Shown in pieces: positions 16,516 to 21,833 of a DNA stretch of 21,833 bases. The notes under the pieces are model-generated. The model saw nothing but the letters and a program-made list of their open reading frames with translations, had not been told where the DNA came from and did no database searches. Both the position numbers and the translations under genes were made by a program. Source of the stretch: an uncultured bacterium (lineage in GTDB: Bacteria; Spirochaetota; Spirochaetia; Sphaerochaetales; Sphaerochaetaceae); the NCBI GenBank assembly GCA_905215015.1, contig CAJMOS010000049.1, positions 1-21,833 of the forward strand, read 5' to 3'. Numbering within the stretch: position 1 is the stretch's first letter; each line of letters begins with the position of its first letter.

Positions 16516-17204
16516 CACCTAAGGAAAGCGCCGGAATCGACAAAGATTGTCTGGCCGGTGACCGAGACGGCACCAAGCAGGTAGCGGACCGCCTGATAGA
16601 CATCATCTACCGTGGCAAGTTTCCGTAGCGGCGACGACGCTTCCTCCCGCCTGGCGAACTCCTCTTCGCCCGGCGAGGGAATGATCATTCCCGGGGCGAC
16701 TCCGTTGATCCGGATCCGGGGAGCCAGGACTGGAGCGAGCAGACGGATCTCCTCGGCGAGGGCGCTCTTGGCCAGCCGGTAGGCCTCCCTGCCATCCTTT
16801 CCCGCCAAGGCGTAGGAATCCAGGATATGGACGATCGAAGAACCCGCCCCACGGGCCGCATACCCTTGGGCGAGCAGGAACGGCGTCACCACGTGGATAT
16901 CCAGACTGCGCCGCAAATCCCCAACCGTCGTCTGCTGGAACCGGGCGGAGAGGAACTCGCTGGCCGCGTTGACGATTCCATCCGTCGGCCCCGCCTCGTC
17001 CAGCACCCGCATGACGCACGAGGGGTCGGAAAAATCAGCATGACAGGTCCTTGCCTGGCCGGGGAACCGGTCGGGCAGGTCGCTTTCGCTCTGATGGACG
17101 GCGAGGACGAGGTTGTCCCCTGCCTCAAGGAAACGAAGCGCGATCTGGTAACCCAGTCTTCCCTGACGGGTGGCGCCCGTCAGCAGATAGGTATGAGGTC
17201 TCAT
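16515..17204 (-). CDS. FolM/PTR1-type pteridine reductase (short-chain dehydrogenase)
   Basis: A 229-residue SDR enzyme that most resembles FolM (dihydromonapterin reductase, with weak dihydrofolate reductase activity) and PTR1. It has the coenzyme motif TGATRQGRLGYQIA, HADFSD, IVNAASEF and HVVTPFLL. The catalytic set is D129, Y142 and K146, with Asp at the place where ordinary SDRs have Ser; this is the FolM/PTR1 hallmark. The C-terminus VTGQTIFVDSGAFLR parallels VTGRSFPLDGGRHLR of FolM as I recall it. It probably reduces a dihydropterin with NADPH. ATG 17204 is chosen. A TTG at 17231 would lie inside the promoter. No ribosome site precedes the ATG, which fits the leaderless transcript predicted from the promoter. 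It is the first gene of the long operon leading to nadE. Confidence 0.82.
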   Translation of the reverse strand: MRPHTYLLTGATRQGRLGYQIALRFLEAGDNLVLAVHQSESDLPDRFPGQARTCHADFSDPSCVMRVLDEAGPTDGIVNAASEFLSARFQQTTVGDLRRSLDIHVVTPFLLAQGYAARGAGSSIVHILDSYALAGKDGREAYRLAKSALAEEIRLLAPVLAPRIRINGVAPGMIIPSPGEEEFARREEASSPLRKLATVDDVYQAVRYLLGAVSVTGQTIFVDSGAFLR

Positions 17205-17211
17205 ACCGGTT

Positions 17212-17241
17212 ATTAGATACACCACCCGCAAATCTTGTCAA
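17212..17241 (-). promoter_or_regulatory. Promoter of the pteridine reductase operon (predicted leaderless)
   Basis: On the minus strand a perfect -35 TTGACA (17241-17236) is followed after 18 bases by TCTAAT (17217-17212, 5 of 6). Only 7 bases separate the -10 box from the ATG at 17204, so the transcript should start at or within a base of the start codon. No Shine-Dalgarno sequence is present. Confidence 0.65.
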
Positions 17242-17263
17242 AGCCAGATTCGGCGAGTACATT
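17235..17263 (+). promoter_or_regulatory. Promoter of hslO (predicted leaderless), sharing its -35 with the divergent promoter
   Basis: TTGTCA (17235-17240, 5 of 6) and TACATT (17258-17263, 4 of 6) are 17 bases apart. The -35 overlaps the TTGACA of the divergent promoter base for base (TTGTCAA read on either strand). The -10 ends 6 bases before the hslO ATG at 17270, so +1 would be the A of ATG. No ribosome site is visible. Confidence 0.5.
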
Positions 17264-17269
17264 GTCTCC

Positions 17270-18214
17270 ATGATCAAACAACCATTGGATTCCAAGGTTC
17301 TGGAGCATCTGGGCCATATCCCTGCCGATGCGAAAGACACCTATCTGTTGTGTGACGGACAGGTCCGTCTGACTGCCATCGGCGCCACCCGGCTCGTCAA
17401 CGAGATGCAGGCCAATTTCCATACCGGTGTGCTCGAGACCCTGGTGCTTGGCAAGGCCTATATCGCCAGTCTGTTGATGGCAAGCTCGATGAAGGGCAAC
17501 GACCGCCTGCAACTGACCGTCGAGTGCGGCGGCCCCATTGGCGGCTACACCGCCGAGGCCTGGGCCTGCGGGGCGGTGCGTGGCAGCCTGGTCCACAATC
17601 CCATCCCGCTTGCCAAACCGCTGGAGGACGCCAACCTCTCCCCCCTGTACGGCCCGGGATTCCTTACCGTCACCCGCCTGATCGAAGGCAACCGCGAGCC
17701 GGTCTCCGGGCAAATCATGATCGAACACGGCAACCTGGCCAAGGACCTGGCTCTCTACTACCACCAGAGCGAGCAGATTCCCACGCTGGTCGACCTTGCC
17801 ATGCAGTTCGACAAAGATGGCCACCCCTCCGGTGCCGGAGGACTGTTCTTCCAGCTGATGCCGGGCTGCGACGAGAAAGCAATCAAGCAGGTCGAGGAGG
17901 TAGGCAGCCACCTCAAGCCTGTCGGCGCCTGGCTGGAGAACGGCCTGGACTTGCAGGCCTACGTCAACGTCCACTGCGCCGATTTGAGGCCGCAGCACCT
18001 GGACAGCGGCATGGTCGGCTTCTCGTGCCCTTGCAGCAAGGAAAGCTTCGCCGGCTATCTCCAGCATCTGCCGGAGGATACCCGTGAGGATATTCTCAAG
18101 AACGGGCCTTTTCCGCTAGAATTGACCTGCGGGAACTGCGGTTCCCATTATACATTCGAGAAAGATGCACTTGAGCGTTTGCTGAATGAACCAGCAGACA
18201 AGGAGAAAAAATGA
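17270..18214 (+). CDS. hslO: Hsp33 redox-regulated chaperone
   Basis: The 314-residue holdase is activated by oxidative unfolding and protects proteins in the cytoplasm. The C-terminal redox switch is intact: C253 and C255 (CPC) plus C287 and C290 (CGNC), the four zinc ligands that form disulfides on activation. The N-terminal core shows the family stretches LLMASSMKGNDRLQLTVECGGPIGG and HQSEQIPT. Length is slightly above E. coli Hsp33 (292). The ATG at 17270 is chosen because the family N-terminus starts here and the promoter lies just upstream. Longer in-frame starts would run into the divergent gene. Its stop overlaps the rlmKL start (ATGA), so the two are co-expressed. Confidence 0.95.
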   Translation: MIKQPLDSKVLEHLGHIPADAKDTYLLCDGQVRLTAIGATRLVNEMQANFHTGVLETLVLGKAYIASLLMASSMKGNDRLQLTVECGGPIGGYTAEAWACGAVRGSLVHNPIPLAKPLEDANLSPLYGPGFLTVTRLIEGNREPVSGQIMIEHGNLAKDLALYYHQSEQIPTLVDLAMQFDKDGHPSGAGGLFFQLMPGCDEKAIKQVEEVGSHLKPVGAWLENGLDLQAYVNVHCADLRPQHLDSGMVGFSCPCSKESFAGYLQHLPEDTREDILKNGPFPLELTCGNCGSHYTFEKDALERLLNEPADKEKK

Positions 18215-20481
18215 TCTTTTTTGTCACATCCGCACAAAACCAGAGCGACATCATCAAGGAAGAAGCGGCACAAGCAGGCTGCACCGACATCAAGCCTTTC
18301 GTGGGCGGGGTGGAATTCCAGGCCGACCTGAAGGCGGCCTACACCTTCTGCCTGACCAGCAGGGTCTCGACCCGCGTGCTCCTCGGCCTATATGAGGAGG
18401 ACGGGGTGGAATCGGCCGACGACCTGTACGCCGCCAGCGTGCGCATTCCCTGGGAGGACTGGGTCAACCCCCAGCTCTCCTTCTCGGTCACCGAGACCGT
18501 CAAGCACACCGACTGGCTGAACAATTCCCATTTCGCCGCGATCAGGCTGAAGGACGCGATCGTCGACCGCATCCGCAGCGTCTATGACGGCGAGCGCCCA
18601 CAGGTCGATGTCGAGAACCCGGATGTGACCTTCCACCTCCATCTGGATGACGGGCACATCTGCTGGTACGTCGACTTTTCCGGCAAGGCGCTGTACAAAC
18701 GCGGCTACCGTACCGACGTGACCGACGCGGTCCTGTCCGAATACCTTGCCGCCGCCGTCATCTGGAGAAGCGACTGGAGAAAGGCGCTGAACGACGAGCC
18801 AGGCAAAAGACCGGTCTTGCTTGATCCTTTCTGCGGAGCGGGCACCATCGCCATCGAGGCTGCCTTGATTGCCAGCGACACCGCCCCCGGCATCGTCAAC
18901 CCCGACCGGACCTTCGCCTTCCAGAAACTTCCCGGCTACGACAAGGAACTGTTCGAGTCCATCAAGGCCGATCTGATCGCCAAGAGCAAGGAAGGCCGGA
19001 AAAACGACATCAAGATCTACGCTTGGGACATCAGCCCGAAGGCCATCCGCATAGCCAAGGCAAACGCCCAGGCGGCTGGAGTGGCCGACCTGATCTCCTT
19101 CGGCGTGCAGGACTTCACCGACATCACTGCCGACGAGGTGCCCGCGCCCCGGGGCTATGTCATCACCGACCCCCCGTACGGCGTGCGCATGGACGCCGAC
19201 GGGCCGATGCAGCTGCTCTACCAGCAGATGGGAGAGAAGTTCTCCAGCCTCTTCCTCGGCTGGCATATCGCCATCCTCTGTGGCGACCAGCAGTTGCTTT
19301 CCTACGTCGACATGAAGCCGGACCGCACCAACACGGTCAGCAACGGTGGCATTCCCTGCCAGCTGGCCCATTACTATGTCTTCAGCGCCGAGGAAAAGGC
19401 GGAGCGTACCGCCCGCGCCGAGGCCCGCAGGGCGGAGCGCCTGGCGCAACCGCTGAACGACATCGCCCAGATGGTCTACAACCGGCTGAAGAAGAATCTG
19501 GACGCGCTCGTCCCGCTGATGGAGAAGCAGGGAGTCACCTGCTACCGCATCTATGACGCCGACATGCCGGAGTTCAATGCCGCCATCGACATGTACGAGA
19601 AGAACTGGATTGTCCTGAGCGAGTACGAGGCGCCGAGGGAAATCCCCGAGGAGGACACCGAGCGCAGGCTCCAGGACCTGGTCGACGCGACCGAGCGCGT
19701 CACCGGCATCGACCGCGACAGGATCTTCGTGAAGACCCGTTCCCGCCAGAGCGGCAAGAAGCAGTACATGAAGTTCAACGACACCGGCAAGTATTTCATC
19801 GTCCATGAGAATGGATGCAAGTTCCTGGTCAACTTCAGCGACTACCTGGATACCGGCCTCTTCCTGGACCACCGCCCCATCCGCGCCGAAATCTGCAAGA
19901 TGGCCAAAGGCAAGCGTTTCCTGAACCTTTTCTGCTACACAGGCAGCGCGACCGTCGAGGCCGCCAAGGGAGGCGCCCTGTCCACTGTCAGCGTCGACGC
20001 CTCGAGCACGTACCTTGACTGGGCGCAGCAGAACATGCGGCTGAACGGCTACACGACGATGAACCATTTCTTCTACCGGAGCGACGTGATGCGGTTCCTC
20101 TACGACACCTACGACCGCTTCGACCTGATCTTCTGCGACCCGCCGACCTTCAGCAACAGCAAGGACCGGAATTCGTTCGACGTGCAGCGCGACCATGTAG
20201 GTCTGATCAAAGCCTGCATGATGCACCTGGACACCGAAGGCACGTTGATCTTCTCCTGCAACTTCAGGCGCTTCCACCTGGCTCCGTTCCTCGACGAGGA
20301 CTACGAGATCGAGGACATCACCCCCCAGACGATCGGCGACGATTTCCAGCGCGACCCGAGGATCCACTACTGCTTCCTCATCCGCCATAAGGCGGTGCGC
20401 AGCGCCATTCCCCGCTTCAAGGAAAAGGTGACCCTCAAGGCCGTCCTGAAAAAGAAAAAGGAAGCAGAAGATGGCGAATAA
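18211..20481 (+). CDS. rlmL: Bifunctional 23S rRNA methyltransferase RlmK/RlmL
   Basis: A 756-residue fusion that methylates 23S rRNA at two sites (in E. coli m2G2445 by the RlmL half and m7G2069 by the RlmK half). The N-terminal RNA-binding THUMP region (about 45-160) is followed by the RlmL domain with LDPFCGAGTIAIEAA (204-218) and the catalytic DPPYG (320-324). A charged linker at about 393-415 leads to the RlmK domain, with FLDHR (551-555), NLFCYTGSATVEAA (572-585) and DPPTFSNSK (643-651). Length is a little above the E. coli protein (702). ATG start has AAGGAG 6 bases upstream and overlaps the hslO stop by 4 bases. Its 3' end overlaps the CpXC gene by 11 bases. Confidence 0.95.
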   Translation: MIFFVTSAQNQSDIIKEEAAQAGCTDIKPFVGGVEFQADLKAAYTFCLTSRVSTRVLLGLYEEDGVESADDLYAASVRIPWEDWVNPQLSFSVTETVKHTDWLNNSHFAAIRLKDAIVDRIRSVYDGERPQVDVENPDVTFHLHLDDGHICWYVDFSGKALYKRGYRTDVTDAVLSEYLAAAVIWRSDWRKALNDEPGKRPVLLDPFCGAGTIAIEAALIASDTAPGIVNPDRTFAFQKLPGYDKELFESIKADLIAKSKEGRKNDIKIYAWDISPKAIRIAKANAQAAGVADLISFGVQDFTDITADEVPAPRGYVITDPPYGVRMDADGPMQLLYQQMGEKFSSLFLGWHIAILCGDQQLLSYVDMKPDRTNTVSNGGIPCQLAHYYVFSAEEKAERTARAEARRAERLAQPLNDIAQMVYNRLKKNLDALVPLMEKQGVTCYRIYDADMPEFNAAIDMYEKNWIVLSEYEAPREIPEEDTERRLQDLVDATERVTGIDRDRIFVKTRSRQSGKKQYMKFNDTGKYFIVHENGCKFLVNFSDYLDTGLFLDHRPIRAEICKMAKGKRFLNLFCYTGSATVEAAKGGALSTVSVDASSTYLDWAQQNMRLNGYTTMNHFFYRSDVMRFLYDTYDRFDLIFCDPPTFSNSKDRNSFDVQRDHVGLIKACMMHLDTEGTLIFSCNFRRFHLAPFLDEDYEIEDITPQTIGDDFQRDPRIHYCFLIRHKAVRSAIPRFKEKVTLKAVLKKKKEAEDGE

Positions 20482-21091
20482 TGTCGAGGTAGACCTTTTC
20501 TGTCCCTCCTGCCACGCGGTGCAACACCTGAAGATGCCCACCAGCGTGGATTTGGGAAGGGAGCCGAACCAGCAGTATGCCATCCTGACCGATTCCCTCT
20601 TCACCCACACCTGCACCAAGTGCGGTACCCGCTTCCAAGTGGAGCACGAACTGCTCGTGGTCCACAAGGAGGCGGGCTACGCCCTGCTGCTTGCCCCTGA
20701 CGCCAAGGAGGAGGCCTGCAAGGTCGATGCTCCGGAGGAACTGGCCGGCTTGAAGCTCAGGCTGGTTAGGAACGTGAACGAGTTGAAGGAAAAGGTGCTG
20801 GCTTTCGAGGGCCTGCTCGACGACCGGACGCTGGAACTCTGCAAGCTCTACCTGGGCCTGCGTCAGGATCCGGCCGACCAGCAAGCCACGCTGCTCTTCG
20901 CCGAGCACCGGGACGGCCAGCTTTCCTTCAGCAAGCTGGGACCGACCGGGGAACTTGAGGGAATGGTGCAGGTTCCCGACTCCCTCTACCTCGACCTGGA
21001 CGCGAAAGGGAAATCCTTGGAAACCGATCCGGAGAAATTTCAGCGGGTCGATCCGCTTTGGGTCTTCGGACAGATAGCCGGAAGCAAATAA
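20471..21091 (+). CDS. CpXC-domain zinc-ribbon protein
   Basis: A 206-residue protein with an N-terminal four-cysteine domain: C11 and C14 (CPSC), then C48 and C51 (CTKC). This matches the CpXC domain, a probable zinc ribbon of unknown function. The rest is soluble and helical then mixed, with no membrane segment. It overlaps the end of rlmKL by 11 bases with AAGGAAG upstream of the ATG, so it belongs to the hslO-rlmKL operon. Its last 52 bases overlap, on the opposite strand, the end of the Fic gene. The domain call is by motif and the cellular role is unknown. Confidence 0.75.
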   Translation: MANNVEVDLFCPSCHAVQHLKMPTSVDLGREPNQQYAILTDSLFTHTCTKCGTRFQVEHELLVVHKEAGYALLLAPDAKEEACKVDAPEELAGLKLRLVRNVNELKEKVLAFEGLLDDRTLELCKLYLGLRQDPADQQATLLFAEHRDGQLSFSKLGPTGELEGMVQVPDSLYLDLDAKGKSLETDPEKFQRVDPLWVFGQIAGSK

Positions 21092-21795
21092 ACGGACAAG
21101 TCGCGGCCCCGTCCCATGACGGCCTCATCCTCGAACGAGGCCGTTTTTTGTGGATCGAGGACGCTCCAATCCACCTTCCAATGACGGAACCTGCCCATCT
21201 GTTCGAACAGCAGATGGATAGCCATACGATTGCCGCGAGCGAACGGATGGAGGGCAAGCAAGTCCCCCAGATATCCAGGAAGCAACGCCACCCGCCCGGC
21301 GAGATAGCCGTCGGTCTGCAACCGGAACAGGATTTCCTCGCCTTGGCTTGCAATCAGGGCAGGCGCGCAGTAGATGTCTGCAGGATAGGTACGCAGCATT
21401 CCCGCGAAAGGATCGATATCCCCGAAAAGCTCCCCATGCAGGTCCTGCAGCGTATCGAAGCCGAAGGGTGGTTCCGCTTTGCGCCAGAGGATCTCGGCAG
21501 CGCGGAGCGCGCTGAAATAGGCTGTCGTGTGGCTCAGGAGTGCCGGATCGGTGATGCCGAACAGGTTCTCGCCTTCCTCCATAGCGCCCCGCACCTGGTA
21601 GCCGGTGTCCAACTGGTGGCGCTCGATATAGTCGTCGATACAGGCGTCAGCGTGGTGCCGATGGGCGCAGACCCCCTCGAGGGCCTGCCTTTCCCGCCCG
21701 TCCAGGACTTCTCCGGCGAGATGGAAGGCGATGAAGGAAGGGACCATCAGAAACGGTACCCCACCACCGCGTGGGCGCCAAAGGTCATCGCCCAT
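21040..21795 (-). CDS. Fic-fold protein with degenerate catalytic motif
   Basis: The 251-residue protein has the Fic/Doc fold pattern: a flap segment MLRTYPADIYCAP before the core, then ILFRLQTDGYLAG, and the signature loop HPFARGNRMAIHLLFEQ (from H183). The usual motif is HPFxEGNGR. H183, the loop glycine and N189 are kept, but the metal-binding acidic residue is R187, and the last Gly and Arg are R190 and M191. AMP transfer is therefore doubtful unless the chemistry differs. E. coli Fic also deviates in this loop. The ATG at 21795 has AGGGA just upstream and shares its A with the stop of an upstream frame (TGATG). No inhibitory (S/T)xxxE(G/N) helix is obvious within the protein. The C-terminus overlaps the CpXC gene by 52 bases. 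Confidence 0.75.
   Translation of the reverse strand: MGDDLWRPRGGGVPFLMVPSFIAFHLAGEVLDGRERQALEGVCAHRHHADACIDDYIERHQLDTGYQVRGAMEEGENLFGITDPALLSHTTAYFSALRAAEILWRKAEPPFGFDTLQDLHGELFGDIDPFAGMLRTYPADIYCAPALIASQGEEILFRLQTDGYLAGRVALLPGYLGDLLALHPFARGNRMAIHLLFEQMGRFRHWKVDWSVLDPQKTASFEDEAVMGRGRDLSVYLLPAICPKTQSGSTR
21118..21149 (+). terminator. Intrinsic terminator of the hslO-rlmKL-CpXC operon
   Basis: An 8-bp perfect stem ACGGCCTC / GAGGCCGT with a 10-base loop is followed by six T residues (21144-21149). It is 27 bases after the CpXC stop. It lies wholly inside the coding region of the Fic gene on the opposite strand, and the minus strand lacks the T run, so it should act in one direction only. Confidence 0.88.
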
Positions 21796-21833
21796 CAGTC
21801 CCTGTATTCCGGGGCGTCCCTGACACTGTGGCC
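21795..21833 (-). CDS. C-terminal tail of a gene upstream of fic (partial)
   Basis: The frame ending at the TGA that overlaps the fic start codon reads GHSVRDAPEYRD and is open to the window edge. The TGATG junction repeats the arrangement at two other true gene junctions in this window (pteridine reductase/kinase and regulator/peptidase). It therefore probably marks a real coupled gene. Fic proteins often have a small antitoxin gene just upstream, but 12 residues are too few to identify it. Confidence 0.3.
   Translation of the reverse strand, partial: GHSVRDAPEYRD

Noticed and set aside
17205..17231. TTG start nine codons upstream for the pteridine reductase
   Set aside because: It lies between the promoter's -35 and -10 boxes, so it could not be transcribed from that promoter, and no ribosome site precedes it.
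17051..17269. N-terminal extension of hslO
   Set aside because: It would run back into the pteridine reductase gene on the other strand. Hsp33 homology starts at the ATG at 17270.
18388..20667. A 759-codon minus-strand open frame opposite rlmKL
   Set aside because: The plus-strand frame has all RlmK and RlmL motifs. The antisense translation is low complexity (Val, Asp, Gly, Leu rich) with no domain.

Overview
The window is a GC-rich (high 50s percent by eye), densely packed bacterial chromosome segment with 19 protein-coding genes, plus one short gene tail at the right edge. I see no RNA genes, insertion sequences, prophage or CRISPR array. Two secreted outer-membrane-type beta-barrel proteins point to a diderm bacterium. 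Hexuronate catabolism, glutamine-dependent NadE and a fused RlmK/RlmL give the flavour of an anaerobic, sugar-degrading spirochaete of the Sphaerochaeta type. That taxonomic impression comes from protein feel only and was not searched.

Layout. (1) 1-3692, minus strand: a tightly overlapping operon of a small membrane-anchored protein, two tandem PhnP-like metallo-beta-lactamase-fold hydrolases, and a PolA protein that keeps both nuclease domains but stops where the polymerase domain should begin. (2) 3796-4288, plus strand: a single SecB-fold protein with its own promoter and terminator, facing a second terminator from the opposite side. (3) 4302-7760, minus strand: a hexuronate operon, uxuA (mannonate dehydratase), a GntR/FCD regulator and a UxuB-type fructuronate reductase, with a candidate operator between the -35 and -10 boxes. 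(4) 7798-9080, minus strand: two paralogous small beta-barrel proteins behind a good sigma-70 type promoter. (5) 9088-17204, minus strand: a long compact run of a FolM/PTR1-type pteridine reductase, a membrane histidine kinase, an NtrC-type response regulator, oligoendopeptidase F, an RlmD/TrmA-type RNA uridine methyltransferase and NAD synthetase. (6) 17270-21149, plus strand: Hsp33, RlmKL and a CpXC zinc-ribbon protein. (7) 21040-21833, minus strand: a Fic-fold protein with a degenerate catalytic motif, translationally coupled to an upstream gene of which only the tail is visible.

Most genes overlap or abut by a few bases (ATGA and TGATG junctions), so translation is probably coupled through each operon. 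The most notable regulatory structure is the 65-bp gap between the pteridine reductase and Hsp33 genes. Two divergent promoters there share one -35 element (TTGTCAA), and each -10 box sits 6-7 bases from its ATG, which predicts leaderless mRNAs both ways. The most notable structural oddity is the left edge. The polymerase domain of PolA is missing, and the last ~55 bases read in another frame spell a LexA-like DNA-binding motif. This suggests a rearrangement or a chimeric join.
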